The notes under the pieces: model-generated | What the model was told of the DNA's origin: nothing | What the model saw: only the letters and a program-made list of their open reading frames with translations | Databases searched by the model: none | Program-made: the position numbers and the translations under genes | Part shown: positions 25,301-36,000 of the stretch, in pieces | How positions within the stretch are numbered: position 1 is the stretch's first letter | How the letters are laid out: each line of letters begins with the position of its first letter | NCBI RefSeq assembly: GCF_031877795.1 | Contig: NC_133940.1 | Location: forward strand, 5,209,985-5,273,984 | Origin: Strix aluco | Lineage: Eukaryota; Chordata; Aves; Strigiformes; Strigidae | Length of the DNA: 64,000 nt | Direction: 5' to 3'

Positions 25301-28300
25301 TAGATTTCCAGGGAGTCACATCCCTATTACAGATGCAGTGACACTACCAAAAATATGCTTTTTGCTAATGCAGCTAATCCGGGACTACTAAACCATACTA
25401 AGCCATTTTAGCATAAGCAAGCCAGCTATTGCTGGAGAAAATATGCTTTTGCTGGGTGTCTGTGCACACACAGACACACACCAGCTCTTGCTGGTCAGGA
25501 GTGTGACCCTCATGCCACCCTGTGCAAGCCCCTGCCTCCTCACCAGTCTCTCCTCCCAGTGGCCCCACTTCAAATCAAGAAGGGAAGAGTCCAACAGCTC
25601 TTGCAGAGGAGAGGAATTAAGGTGACGTGTCCATGTCCCCCCCACAGCCGCTAATGGAAATGTCACACCGCAAACTCGCAGTGATCCCCAACGTGCTGGG
25701 AACAGCCCGGCGGCTCCGGCTCCTCATGCAACTGGCTTGGTGACAGGGGACAGCCAGTTCTCATATGTCTCCGTGCAGCCAGGAGGAAAGACAGAACCAC
25801 GTTTCCTCACCTCTGCTTGTTGAAACGTCGAAACACCACTCCTGCGCTCGGCCACAGGGCTGGGACGCAGCCGTGAGCGTGGGCAGGGGGCGGGCAGAGG
25901 GGATGACAGCAGGGCAGAGCTGGGGACATTGCGAGGAAACCCCTGGTCTGACAGATGTGGTCGGGGCTGTGGCAGCTCCCGCTGGTGCCCAGAGCAGGAG
26001 GCCTGCATGGCAGGGGGGTGTCCTTTTGGATGCGCTCACATATATGGATGGAGTTGGACAACCCTCCTTGGGCAACCCTTGGCATTACAGCAGGACAGCG
26101 CTCTGCCTTGCCTCCCTAATTCTGTTTTACTCAAGCAGACACCTGTTTTGCTGAGGTTTCCAAGCACACTGGTGGCCAAAGTAAAAGCCACCCGAAGAGC
26201 TGGTGGCTGGCTCCCTCCCCCCAGTGCCCAAGCTGTCTGACAAGGTTTCCCTTGGCAGGAGGAGGGGAAGAGCAACATGTGCCACAAGCCCTTGAAGACA
26301 CTTCTGCTCCTTGCCTGACCAGGATGCATTCCCACTACTATCTGAGACTGGTAAAATTTTGTACTGAGACCTGCACCCACTGGGGAGGTGACACACACCC
26401 TCTCAGCTACCCCTCGCCTGAGTCAGGAGCGTCCCAAAGCAGAGGTAGATACTGGAGCAGATGTCGATGCTGGGGCTGTGATTGTCCAGCCCCTCTGCAG
26501 GTGCAGCTTAAAGCCTCTCCTGCTCCCAAGGATCAAACAGCAGTAAAATACAAGAACATTTTTAGCCACCCATCCCACACAGACATTCAGGCAAATTACT
26601 CTAAATTAGAAGCAGAATTTAAGGACGAGGGCTCACTAAACTGTATCATACCAGTTTCACATGTGTTTGTACCTCTTCTTTCACATCACACTCCGTGAAG
26701 CCCCGATGGTCAAGCCTACACAGCTTCTACCATCTGCCAAGCCCAGCTTTCTGGTGGTGCAATGCTGTGCAGGGATCCTGCCTTCAGGGCTCAGAGTTGG
26801 GTGCCTTGGTCCCAGTCGAGGCAGTACCCTGGGGAACACTGGTGAATTAGGCTCTGTGGTGGGGGGCACCATCTGGGGAGTGCTGAGTCACCCAGCACGA
26901 AGCATCCAGCCCACTCCAGCACCAGGGCACGGGTCTTGCAGCTTGTGCTGGGAGTTCACACACACGCGGCACCTGAACCGAGCTCCTCACCCCAGCACCC
27001 ACCATCAACTGTAGGGCGGGCGAGATTCACCCCCCTCCAGCTGCAACCAGGAAAAATGCAGTAAATGCAGGGTAAGACACTGATACAACTTGCTCCTTTC
27101 CTCCTTCCTCTCCCACAGGCTTCCTCTCCTGATCCATCACCCCCACAACACGCAGAGATACTGCTCCTGGCAAAGCAGGGCTCAGGGAAGAGAGAGACAT
27201 GAGGTGCAGGAGGGAAGCTGGGCCAGCTATTGGGGGAAATCTTCCCGCTCAAGGGCATGTGAATACATGATTTCACTGCTCCTCCGTGCGATCGTGCAGC
27301 TTAGGACTCACCCTCTCAAAACGCAGTGCTCCTGGCAGTGCGCTGCAGGGGTGGTAGGGCACAGGAGCTGGGGCCACCAGGGACCCCCCTCTCGGCCCTC
27401 AAATGCCCCCTGGCCCTGGTGTCGGGGCACGAGCCCGGGGGGTGGCTCTGGCCGCCTCGACCCCAGGAAGGCCAAGCCCTGGAGAAACCGCGGCAGGGAC
27501 GGACTTTCTGCCTGCACCCGAGGTCGGGAAGCCTCGGCAGAGCAGACCATTAGTAGCAGGATTCATGCTCCCTGTCCCTGACTGCATTTGTAATGGGATT
27601 TGATCGGCTTTAAGGCAGCTTATTCTGCCAATTAGCTTCAGCCAGTAAAATCCCTCTTCCCCCGAGCCCTGGGGGCAACAATCTGCTGACAACATGTTCT
27701 TTCCCCGATCTAGCCATTAAACTCACCAGCAGGGCTAGGAATTGTAAAAAAAAAAAGGAAAAAGAAACTTGAAAATCCCTTGTGCGTGGGGCCTTTCATC
27801 GCTGTTTACAGAGAAGCACTACGAATGCTGGCCCTGGGAGAGAACCGTAATCTGCCAGCCCCACGCCTCCGCTCGCCCGCTCGCCCAGCGTGCCGGTGGC
27901 ACTGGGCTGGCAGCCGGTAGCCAGGGCTGGGACCTGGGGCCAACCTGTAGAGCGGGGCAGGAGCCCGCGCTGCCCTCCCTCCTCCTTGCCAGGCTGCGAG
28001 CCCTGCGGGGGCTGTCGGGGTGCCAGGGGATGGAGTGCAGGGAAAAGGGGGGGGCGAGCTCCTTCCCACCCAGCCTGACTCTGCGTGGAAATGCCCCGGT
28101 GATGGATGGAGCCCCCAGGAGGTGCCGAGCTCCCTCTGCTCCTGCTCCGGGCACCCCCAGAGGGGGCTCAGCCCCCGGCAGGATTCAGCCTGCGAGGTGA
28201 TGGAGAACGGGGTGTCCTCTTGATTGCCGGCATGCGAAGAGGGGGGGAGCCGGGGAGAGCACTAGGTGCTGCCGCGACCAGACCTGATCTTGCCTCGGGG

Positions 28301-28524
28301 CCGGCTGGAAGGAATCGCTGGGGGCACAGAGGTGCCCAGACCCCCGCTGAAGCCGGGCTGGGGGTGGCGTGGGGAGAGACGCTGTCGTCTCCAGCCCCCT
28401 CCCCTCCCATTGCCCCGACGGGTAAACTGAGGAGGGGAGGGGGCGTCCCGGTCGGCGGGGGAGCTCACCTGGCGCGCAGGACCGGCCCGAGGGCCAGGCA
28501 GAGCAGCAGCACCGTCCCGGGCAT
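1276..28524 (-). CDS. GABRG4: GABA-A receptor gamma-4 subunit, partial gene (coding exons 1-5)
   Basis: This gene encodes a subunit of the pentameric GABA-gated chloride channel at inhibitory synapses. Five exons (28469-28524, 23147-23295, 22901-22968, 1957-2177, 1276-1358) join with matching phases into 192 complete residues. Residues 1 to about 19 are a signal peptide. The rest is most of the extracellular ligand-binding domain, with NKTWVL near residue 34, PDIG at 66, the [10 protein letters not shown] loop in exon 4, [14 protein letters not shown], and the Cys-loop C172 to C186 enclosing FPMD. Possible N-glycosylation sites are N34 and N111. Exon sizes of 68, 221 and 83 bp are those of the GABA-A family. 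The second half of the extracellular domain, TM1-TM4 and the stop lie left of the window. Gamma class is certain from [10 protein letters not shown]; gamma-4 is inferred from sequence and from adjacency to alpha-3. In mammals the equivalent position is held by epsilon (GABRE). Gamma-1 to gamma-3 are less likely because they cluster with other alpha genes. Confidence 0.85.
1359..1956 (-). other. GABRG4: GABRG4 intron 4
   Basis: This short 598 bp intron has a weak donor (GTACAT) and a strong pyrimidine-rich acceptor. A GA-rich run lies at about 1361-1384, immediately beside the acceptor. If the intron were retained, the frame would continue for about 35 unrelated residues and stop near 1845. 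Nothing else is recognised in it. Confidence 0.85.
1957..2177 (-). CDS. GABRG4: GABRG4 coding exon 4
   Basis: This 221 bp exon has the canonical size for exon 4 of the family. It encodes residues 92-164, from [16 protein letters not shown] through [10 protein letters not shown] and [14 protein letters not shown] to KVLYTL. It carries the complementary-face residues used at the alpha/gamma interface: F98, A100 and T102 align with gamma-2 Phe77, Ala79 and Thr81, which line the benzodiazepine pocket. N111 (NST) is a conserved glycosylation site. The acceptor is a good TTTCACAG. The donor at 1956-1951 is the weak GTACAT. Confidence 0.97.
3563..3841 (-). other. Possible small secreted-protein open frame within intron 3
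   Basis: On the same strand as GABRG4, a good acceptor-like TGTTTTCAG (ending 3842) is followed by nine bases and an ATG at 3832-3830 with G at -3. The 89-codon frame begins [20 protein letters not shown], a textbook signal peptide or anchor, then [15 protein letters not shown] and a composition that looks random near the stop at 3563. A second frame at 3351-3611 on the same strand includes the dibasic-rich [11 protein letters not shown]. CpG dinucleotides are unusually frequent here for an intron. It could be an alternative first exon, a small unannotated gene, or chance. I do not recognise the protein. Confidence 0.2.
4735..4817 (+). mobile_element. Avian endogenous retrovirus LTR, 3'-end remnant
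   Basis: The segment 'gagcgagcgagcggctg...ggggttaaaccacgaca' aligns with the 3' end of the solo LTR at 44293-44343 ('gagtgagtgagtggctg...gggctcaaaccacaaca'). It therefore represents a decayed piece of the same LTR family inside GABRG4 intron 3. It ends in the canonical CA. The rest of the LTR is not recognisable upstream. It is non-coding and in antisense orientation to GABRG4. Confidence 0.65.
5255..5310 (+). repeat. MIR-like SINE fragment (weak)
   Basis: The phrase 'cctcaatttccccgtgtgaa' followed by a 'ttattgtaaaatac' segment resembles the 3' half of the ancient tRNA-derived MIR SINE (CTCAGTTTCC-CATCTGTAAAATGG-type core). It is short and diverged, so the call is tentative. Confidence 0.3.
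13960..14230. other. AT-rich conserved-looking non-coding block, intron 3
   Basis: A strongly AT-rich patch stands out from its GC-balanced surroundings, with several TTATTT, ATTTCATTT and TAAATACTC motifs and no CpG-decay texture. It has no sustained open frame. This may be a conserved enhancer or simply low-complexity sequence. Confidence 0.25.
15560..16030. promoter_or_regulatory. Candidate conserved non-coding element, intron 3
   Basis: An AT-rich but information-rich block contains many short homeodomain-like and nuclear-factor-like motifs (TTAATTAA-type at its left edge, TGAATTATTCATAGTGAATAAATC, AACTAATTTATTTCATTAG, GTGATTTGTCCC). It lacks repeats and open frames, and its texture resembles known vertebrate enhancers. 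Function is inferred from appearance only. Confidence 0.3.
16630..16642 (+). repeat. Poly-G run (13 bases)
   Basis: An uninterrupted run of 13 G residues follows 'agggaagaa'. It is a length-variable homopolymer. Confidence 0.95.
16813..16880 (+). repeat. MIR-like SINE fragment (weak)
   Basis: 'tctcggtttccccatctatt' followed by an ATATTAAC segment and a GGG-rich end parallels the MIR core (CTCAGTTTCC-CATCTGTAAAATGGG-ATAATAATA). It is old and diverged. Confidence 0.35.
17380..17720. promoter_or_regulatory. Candidate conserved non-coding element with octamer and homeobox motifs, intron 3
   Basis: This block holds a perfect octamer ATGCAAAT at 17591-17598, TAATTA at 17501-17506 next to a CAGCTG E-box at 17512-17517, and an imperfect RFX palindrome GTTGCATGGTAAC at about 17668-17680. 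The density of neural-type motifs, AT richness and absence of repeats suggest an enhancer. A C/T-rich interruption lies at about 17535-17558. Confidence 0.35.
22412..22425 (+). promoter_or_regulatory. RFX (X-box) motif, intron 3
   Basis: ATTGCCATGGAAAC is a near-perfect 14 bp match to the RFX-factor consensus GTTGCCATGGYAAC, located about 475 bp downstream of exon 3. RFX factors bind such palindromes in neural and ciliary gene regulation. Occupancy is unknown. Confidence 0.35.
22901..22968 (-). CDS. GABRG4: GABRG4 coding exon 3
   Basis: This 68 bp exon has the invariant size for this position in GABA-A subunit genes. It encodes residues 70-91, [22 protein letters not shown], preceded by a split Ile69. 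The acceptor is TTCTTTACAG and the donor is GTGAGT at 22900-22895. The IYVNSIGPV strand contains the tyrosine equivalent to gamma-2 Tyr58; the residue equivalent to gamma-2 Met57 is isoleucine (I78). Confidence 0.95.
22969..23146 (-). other. GABRG4: GABRG4 intron 2 (178 bp)
   Basis: This compact intron is bounded by donor GTAAGT and acceptor TTTCTTTACAG. Its small size beside a 20.7 kb neighbour is typical of the uneven intron sizes in this gene family. Confidence 0.95.
23147..23295 (-). CDS. GABRG4: GABRG4 coding exon 2
   Basis: This 149 bp exon encodes residues 20-68, the N-terminal helix and first strand of the ligand-binding domain. It contains the gamma-type block NKTWVLTPK, followed by [18 protein letters not shown]. 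The acceptor is CTGCTCCAG on the right and the donor is GTAAGT at 23146-23141. The acidic and aromatic stretch EEYDYDYLS before NKTW is the variable mature N-terminus seen across gamma subunits. Both flanking phases agree with exons 1 and 3. Confidence 0.93.
23296..28468 (-). other. GABRG4: GABRG4 intron 1 (5.2 kb)
   Basis: This intron lies between the signal-peptide exon and exon 2. GC content rises steadily from about 25.7 kb toward the CpG island on the right. A 12-base A run occurs near 27748. I found no exon, repeat family or RNA gene inside it. The open frames around 25.7-28.2 kb on both strands reflect the GC-rich composition. Confidence 0.85.
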
Positions 28525-28920
28525 CTCGGCGAGGCGAGGACCGGCCCCGGGGGGGGGGCTCAGCGCGGGGCCGGGGCGGGGGCGGCGGCGGGACCCCCCC
28601 GCTGCCCGCTGCGCCGCGCTCCAGCCCCGCCGCCGCCCGCCCGGCTCCGCGCTCCGCGCACCGCTCCGCACCGCCGGGGAGGAAGGGGAAAGTTGGGCAT
28701 CTCTTCTCCGACTCGGCGGCGGGGAGGGGCTCGGCGCAGGGTCCTACCTCCCCGCGCAGGGGCTGGCTCCCCCCGCGCCCCCCCGAGGGCTGCGCGCCAG
28801 CGGGGGGGCGCGCACGGCAGAGTCAAACCCGCGCATCTGCCCGCCGCCCCGCTGCCGGGGAGCGAGCACCGTCAGCTGGTGTAAGGATCTCTCGCTCCCC
28901 CTTTGCGTAACGAGGCGCCT
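27840..28920 (-). promoter_or_regulatory. GABRG4: CpG-island promoter of GABRG4
   Basis: A sharply GC-rich, CpG-dense island covers exon 1 and its upstream flank, densest at about 28430-28870. It contains GC-box-like motifs (for example 'ggggccggggcgggggcgg' near 28566) and no clear TATA box at a sensible distance from the ATG. This suggests a TATA-less, dispersed-start promoter that fires leftward. It ends abruptly at a T-run near 28941-28960. The exact start site cannot be read from sequence. Divergent rightward transcription is possible but unsupported. Confidence 0.8.
28469..28524 (-). CDS. GABRG4: GABRG4 coding exon 1 (signal peptide)
   Basis: The ATG at 28524-28522 opens an 18-codon frame plus two bases, giving a basic-poor, strongly hydrophobic leader ([18 protein letters not shown]) that ends at a consensus donor GTGAGC (28468-28463). 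No in-frame ATG exists upstream; the open frame continues only through a GTG near 28671. The start context has G at -3. The split codon AG|G encodes Arg19 and leads directly into the mature N-terminus in exon 2. The exon sits inside the CpG island, so a 5' UTR of unknown length lies to its right. Confidence 0.85.
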
Positions 28921-28940
28921 GATTTCTCTTAATAGTAGCC

Positions 28941-29010
28941 TTTTTTTTTTTTTTTTTTTTAAATGCACAACAGTTTTGGGTTTTTTCTTTGAGGAAAAAA
29001 AAAAAAAAGA
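28941..29010. repeat. Poly-T and poly-A runs bordering the CpG island
   Basis: A run of about 20 T at 28941-28960 is followed about 35 bases later by a run of about 13-14 A at 28996-29009. Together they could fold into a hairpin. They mark the sharp right edge of the CpG island. They look like simple homopolymer runs rather than a retroposon tail, because no upstream element is recognisable. Confidence 0.85.
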
Positions 29011-32000
29011 GTGGTTAATTATCGTTAAAATATTCAAGGCGCCAGCCCCTACTGGGCTGAGCTGCGCGGGGGACGCAGCCAGGAGAGGGTCCTTTCCTAC
29101 CTGTTGGGGCTGCCGTCCCGCAAATAAAAAGGTGGGAGGGTGCGTGGGTAGGAGCTGTGGGACAGCCAGGGGTCACGGGTGGGCTGTGGGCTGTCAGCCT
29201 GGCGCCCTCTGCTCTCACGGTTTGCCAAGCTGCGCTTGGGTATTTCTTTTCACTGCTGGCATCCGACTTGTCAACAGGAATCACGGATTCCTTCTTGGGG
29301 AGTTTTGGGTGAGAGCTGCTCGGAACCGACTTTGTTACAGCTACTTGAGGTACCAATAATTGTCCTTCGCCATCGGGTTACAGCCGTCCCAGAGGGGCCT
29401 GGTCCTGCGTCTCCCAGAGGGTCTGGGAACACTGATGACAAATGGGGATTTGGTGCCACCCCTCTGGACTGGAGTGGGACCATCCCTGGTACTGGAATGG
29501 GACTGTGGACAACTGACTCTGTCACTGCTGGCCCTGTCACAGCCCTCGCTGCACCAGCACGGGCAAATCTCTGCTCTGCGTCTGCAGCCTGCAGGACCCA
29601 CTGTCTCACTCCTTCTCCTCGGCAGGATGGGGACGTACTCGGTCCCTGGGCACGTTCAGTGCCTCAGAGCAGGGACCAGCCTCGGTGGGGACGAGGAGTG
29701 CTACAGGAGTACAAGCAGTAAATAACAGCAGCACACCCGGGTGGTTTTTCAGGGCTCTTCCCACGCAGCCTCTCCCTTGCTGATTCTTGCAACGATCACC
29801 TTAAGCCCTCAAGCATGAGATCTGAGCAGCCTCAAACCACAGGAGCCAGCTGCAGGCGCCGCAGCTCCGAGATGGCATTTCCCTGTAACGGAGTAGCTGC
29901 AGATCGTGTTTCCTTTACTGCATGCTAAGGAGCCAGCTCTGGGAATGGCAGAGTTTACAGGAGGCACGTGTCAAAAGAGTAAATAATGAATATCGAAGCA
30001 GCAGTGAAGGTGAAAAGAGCCCTTTAGGCTTCAAAGCAAGCCACTGCATTGCCCCCTGAAGTTTTTCAGGGATCCAGATGGAGCTGGGAAAGGTGCAAGA
30101 GCAGTCGCAGGGAGGACGTGGCTGTCGAGGAGTCTGGTCATGAACAGACCACAGAAAATCCAGGGGTTCATATGTGTGCTCTCAGCTCCCCCTCAAGACG
30201 CAGGATGTGAAGTGGTATGTGGGGAAATTCACGGGACAGATTTCTTTTGGCCACTCCTTCGTGCTACCTGAGAACTGGTTGATGTGGGGAGGACTGGTGC
30301 TTGGAGAGCTGGAGATGGTCTGAGCAGAGATAAGGAACCACAACACCCACTGATGATGTAGTTCTGGGGATACCTTCCAGGCAGTTGCATGCAGCGGGAG
30401 CATCCGAGCAGCTGTCCTCCCCAATCTTCTCCATCTACAGTGGTCTCTTGTCATACCTGGCACCGAGTCTTCTACTTGGACCAAGGATAAGCATGAAGCG
30501 TGTTGGTGGTGTAGGAGAGCAAGGGGAGAGTGCTGCTCTTCAAGGAAACACCTTATTTACCAACAGCACAGGTTCAGCCTGGGAGAAACCCATTTCAAAT
30601 CCACGGTGAACAATTCTGACCAGGAAAACACACCCTCAGTCCAAATGGTGAGAAGGACAAAATGTCCTGCACCGGTGTTTTGGGAGGAAGCAGCCCCTAT
30701 TTTCCACTTTGAAGAGACATTTGTTTTGAGGTCTACTGTCAGAGGATTCTCCTAACTTAAACAGATGAAATGTTTTATTCAAGATGCTTTCTGTCCCTTC
30801 TGGTATTTCAGTTTAACCGGCAAACTAATAAAACCTATTATTTACAGAGTCCTCATGAGCAGAGAGCCTGGGGGCCATGCTGCCACAGTAAGCAAGAGTT
30901 TGATCATGCAGTCCTCGCTGCAGGATTTAGCCCTGGGAGATGAGGAGACAAGTCCAGCCCTGGCCCAGGATCCCAAACCTTGCAGAATTGGCAGTGCTTT
31001 CAGAGGGAGCCTCCCCACAGCCAGAGTCCTGTACGAGTCTGGGCACATCTGCAACCCTTTCTGAATCCCACTGTGCTCTCTCAAATGCTCCTTTGCAGTC
31101 TCAGCCATGAAATCTGTGCTGCCTGCTCCTGCGTTGGTGGGTGGTGTTTATGACTGCAGGCTGGAGCAGCAGGTGAAGGCAGGAGGCAACGCTCTGCCCT
31201 CCTCTTCCTTGTGCGAGGAGCTGGTCACTCCTTGCCTCAGGCAATGCCAAAGACAAGGATTGTCTTTTTCCAAGGAGACTGCTCTCCTGGGCTATGTCAG
31301 GAGTGCTGCACTGAGGGAAAATAAATACAAGTGAAGAAAAGCATTCACCCAAGGTGTTTAGGAGCTGGCTTCTGAGAAAACCCAGGCTCTTGGCATTTGC
31401 AGAATCCTCCTCAGATAACTTTCAAGGGTGGAGGAGCAAGGCGACCCACAGCAGGACTGGAGGACCCTGGGCAGAGACAGATCCCACAGGGCTCTGCAGG
31501 AGAGCACTGCTGGCAGCGCTGAGGACACCAGGACGAGTAACTGCCAGGGTATTTGCAGGCAGCCGCTGCCAGGGCCATGGAGCAGACAGCTCTGAAGGGC
31601 TGCACGGAGGTGAATTTGCCTTCCCCTCCTCCCGTCACTGCTCCACATCATCTGTCTGAGGACAGAGCACAGTTAGAGCCACTGTCCTTGATACTCTCCT
31701 CCTGGTAAGGAACCGGGGCTCGTGCTGTTACCTAGCCAGTGCATCCTCCGGGAGCAGTGCGGGTTCCCACGCTGAGGTTTCCCATGGATCTCCCTGTGCC
31801 CAGAGCTGGGGGCTCTGGCAGAAGGCAGAGGCTGGTCAGGCTGTGAGTCTCCTCCAGCAGCATCTGTGAGGCTGAGGATGCTGACACGCCTGGGATGAGA
31901 GCGGTGAAGGACATCTGAGGAGAAGCTGGTCACAGGGTCCCTCCGGAAAATCTGGAGGGTGAAAAACCCTCTATAATCCTCAACCCTTTTCTCTGAGTTG

Positions 32001-35000
32001 GGGCACGTCCTGCATGGTAGAAACATTTGTTTACTCTACCAGGGCATTTGTTCAACACAGCCGAGGTTTTGTCTTGTTCAGGATCACCAGGCAGACCAGG
32101 CACAGCAGCAGATGCTGCATCTGGGCTCGCACGACATCAATAACCGCTCCAGCTGGGCTCTGGCTTCCCACCATTATGGACAGTGATGATATATGAAACA
32201 GACAGGACACAGTTTGGTTTTTAGGTGCTGGAGTGAACTTGCAGTGCTGACAGATAAAAAAAATGTGTTTGGAGCCTGAACAAATGTGACGTGAACATTT
32301 TCCAAGGAGAATGAAGGGTGTGGGAGGACAGCCCAGGCCGTAGCAAGAGCTGGTGCAAGCTGTCCCAGAGGGTGACAAGAGTGTGGATGGGGGCGAGAAC
32401 TTTACTTTCATCCCCTGCTGCTGCGCCAGGCCAGGCCTGAAGGAGTCTCCACATCCCTTCCACTGTGGACAGTCCCTCTTCAAGATTAGTTGCTTAGTGG
32501 GAAGAGATCACCTAACTGATAGGTGATCTGATCCTGGGTGTCAGAATGGTTCTCGTTGTCATCCTGGGGATGGGAAAGATGCCATTTCCTGAGCTTTCAT
32601 GGTTCTGCTCTTCTGGCACTCTCCCCAGCTCAGGGCTTAACACATTACATTCCTCCTAGGGATCAATATGTGAAAAGAGAAAACGTACATGGGAAGGGGT
32701 GGGAAGGGGAAGAGAATTGGCAGCGTTTGACAAAAAAGGGCAAAATCTCAGCAAATTGAGCACCAGGTGTTTCAATATTTTTTCAAATGGAATTTGCAGC
32801 TATGCCGTCCATACATCTGATGTTGTATGTCCAGTACAGGACCACGAGCTGGCAGCTTGGCGTGACTCCCCCAGAATAACTCCCAGGCAGTACATCCATA
32901 TTTCAAATACTGTGCAACTGCTGACACAAACTTTGGGGACATGCAGCTGCAGGAACAGGAGCAGCTGCTTCTCTTCACTGTGGAAATGCGGCTGCCTCTG
33001 GATGGAGACACATTAGCTCCTCGTCAACCTGTGCCACAGTAGTTCAGGGAAGGGGAAAAGGAGCCAGGAAGGTCATGGAGGCAACAACAACCATCACTGG
33101 GATGCAAACTGTGTTTCACCCAGCGATTCATCCCAGGGTTGCTCAAGAGCTGTGAGAAACCTGGGCTTGGGGCTCTCCAGAAGACATGCTGGGATTCAGA
33201 GCAGAGCCTACACATGCAGAGGGTGGTGCTCACGACCAAAACCCCGTGGATGGACCTGGCCAGCAGTAACCCTGCCTGACCCTTTCTGCACTGGATCTCT
33301 GCAGGCACAGCATCATCACCCACTGGCCTCCCCGGCAGGATTTAAGACAGTGAGAGAGGGAGGCACAGTTGCCTTTTATTGTTGATACCCTTAGGCATTG
33401 CTGTCCAGCGATGCGGGGATTTCAACGACTTCCTTCTCTACGGGAATGTTTGCACACCAGTAAATAATGTTAACTGCTCATCTTTGGCCAAGTTTAGTTG
33501 TTGCAATTACAGCCATTTCCAGCAGCTGGGCTGGGTCCTGCACTCTGCTCTCCCTCTTGCCCCGGCTCTGTGGTTTGCCTGGCAGTTTGAAGTTTTGTCA
33601 GCCTGAGGATAACACAGGGTGGTTGGCAAGAGGAGAAACCAGTGAAAGAAGCTTTCCTCCCAGAGCCGAGGAAGACCACAGTCCCTCCTGTGGCAGGTAC
33701 CACGTGACCTGGGGTCACCCGAGCTGTGTTGCTTTGCTGTCTGCTATGGGAGTGACTCTGAAGCCCCAGGACAGATACCTGCCGTCAGCCCATATTCTCA
33801 CACCTCTTTCCTTCTTGTGAGCTCCTAGGCATTCTCAGGGCCTTTTTATTTATGCCCTTCTCGCTCAAGTGCCTAAACTCAAGGGACGCATTTTGGAGGG
33901 GCTGTTTTTTGTTGTGTTGTAGGGAGGCCGTGCTTGGGACTGTGGCGCTGCAGTCTGCCGTACCACACCAACAGGGCTGCATTAGCAAGAGCTCACCGGG
34001 GAGGTGCCCAGCTGAGAACAGACTCAGCACACCTCAACGCACTTTGCTGATCCGGCACGTGGGCTCCCCAGCGCAGGGCAGGGGCAGCGCCTGCTCCTCA
34101 TCTGGAGCAGCTCGACAGCCCCTCTTCCACCCCTGGCCCGAAGCATCATTCATTCAGGGGGAAGAGATCATCCTCTGTGATGCTGTTACCCGCTCCCAGA
34201 TGGGGGGAAGTGGTGGGGCTGCCTCTCCTTCCATCTCCCCTTGGCCCAGGTGAGACACAGCGGGACAGTTGGCCCCCATGGCAGCTCTAAGAGCCCCCCC
34301 ATGGTCATCCCACCAGGGTTCCCCCAAGTCCATGGCAGAGCAGGGCTGCTCTCCTAGTCCAGACTCCATCCAGTGGCCAGCTGCTCTCTACTGCTGGCAC
34401 TGCCATTTGCACCCTTTCCACGTCCACACCCTCGTGAGCATCTGCGATGCTCCTCAGCCTGTGCCCACAAGAGTACGTGGAGAGATGCCATCACCGCTCT
34501 CTTCCTCAGCTCCAGGATCTCCTGTGAAACACTGACCTAGATTAACCCTGCACCATGCATGAGCTTGGGCTGTGCTGCTGTGGCTGCCGGGCATGCCGAG
34601 CCCCACGCAGGTACCTCCCCTCTTTGGGATTTTACTTTCCAACCAAATAGTCTTCACACCTCATCAGGTGGAAATCCAGAGGCCATCTGGCCACGCAGCC
34701 AGTGCCACAGTGCCCAGCATCCACTGTCCCTCTCCCCCTTGGTTTTCTCCCCCTTGATCCCAACCCCTCTGGTTGCCGAAAGCAATCGGTGGCAGCTGAA
34801 GTGCAAAGGAGCCGACACTGTCAGCCGCGGCTCTTGCGCTCAGTGCCCTCCAGCTTCTGCACTCCCAAAGTCATCAGAGCAGAAATGCCTGCACGCACAG
34901 CGCCTCTCCAAAAGAGAGATGCTGGCACTAGGATCTGGTAATTGCCAGCACGTCAGGAATGAGAGATCTTCTCCTAATACTCACTAAGCTCCAATCTTAA

Positions 35001-36000
35001 TCTTGTTTGTCGCTGTTAAGTCTCAGAGAAATCAGGCCGATGCGTTGAAAGGAGGTAAAATAAAAAGATTCAAGAGGAGGCTGAAGTCTCTTCAGAAAAC
35101 TGAAGAGAAATAATCTTCAAAGGTTCCCACGAGCCTGCACGCACTGGCCTGGAAAAACGGAACAGATAAACACTGAGAACAGCAGTTGGAGCCTTGCTGG
35201 AGTTGTTTTTTAGTCTAGTACTTTGTGGCGGGAGACAGAAGAGTTAAGGCTGGAATATCAGAAAGCAGTTACAGGATCTCAGCACCCACGGCTTGACCCC
35301 TTCCCCTGGGACCCCATTCCTGGTGTCACTGTTGCCTGGCAGGCTCCGGTCCCGTGGCAAAGCCTGGTTCCCATTTCCCCGTGGGGCTGGGGACCAGCTG
35401 GAGCAGCGGCACATGTGGAGCGGGATGCTTTTCCCTGGGTGAGTTCTCCCGGCTGGGGGGGGGGCGGTCTGTGGTCCCTTCCCACTGCCCCACCTGCAGA
35501 CGGGATCCAGCCAGCTGGAAAGGGCTGCAAAGAAACAACCTGTTCTGGGGGGATGGAAGGATTTGCCTCTGGCAGACGGCCTCTGCCTGCATCCAGGCAG
35601 AGTTTTTGCTGCCCATCAACCCTCTCAGGGCTCTCAGGGCAAGGAGCCAGGGCAGCACAGCACCTTGCTCCCACCACCCTGCCTGGGCTTGCCACATCCC
35701 TCCCGCATCCATTTGCCTTGCAGCATCCCTGCAGACGGCCACGTGCCAACACCCTCTCACTCTCACCCAAAGGACACTCATGGAGGGGTCTCCCCTCTCC
35801 TTGTATCCTCCCCTGAGACCTGGGGGGCTTCCTGCAGTGGAAGCCGCTTTCAGACTATGTACTTGTCACTGCCCACTGAGCTGCTGCTGAATCCCTTCTG
35901 CAGCTCACAGGTACTTTTAGCCTCCTGACAGCCCAAGGCAACACGTGTTGCCATTAAATAAGGCCCTTTCACCTTGCAAAAAGTGCGTGTGTGTGTGTAA
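29011..36000. other. Intergenic spacer upstream of GABRG4, nothing recognised
   Basis: This GC-moderate unique sequence lies between the CpG island and the AT-rich region to the right. No coding exon, RNA gene or named transposable element could be supported on either strand. Open frames around 35.2-35.9 kb on both strands lie in GC-rich sequence and carry no domain motifs. Confidence 0.6.

Noticed and set aside
28407..28440. MIR-like 'gacgggtaaactgagg' at the edge of the CpG island
   Set aside because: Too short and embedded in biased GC-rich sequence to call a SINE.
28106..29359. A 417-codon plus-strand open frame across the CpG island
   Set aside because: Stops are rare in such GC-rich sequence. 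The translation is Gly/Pro/Arg/Ala low complexity and then runs through homopolymer T and A tracts. It overlaps GABRG4 exon 1 on the opposite strand, with no domain or splice support.
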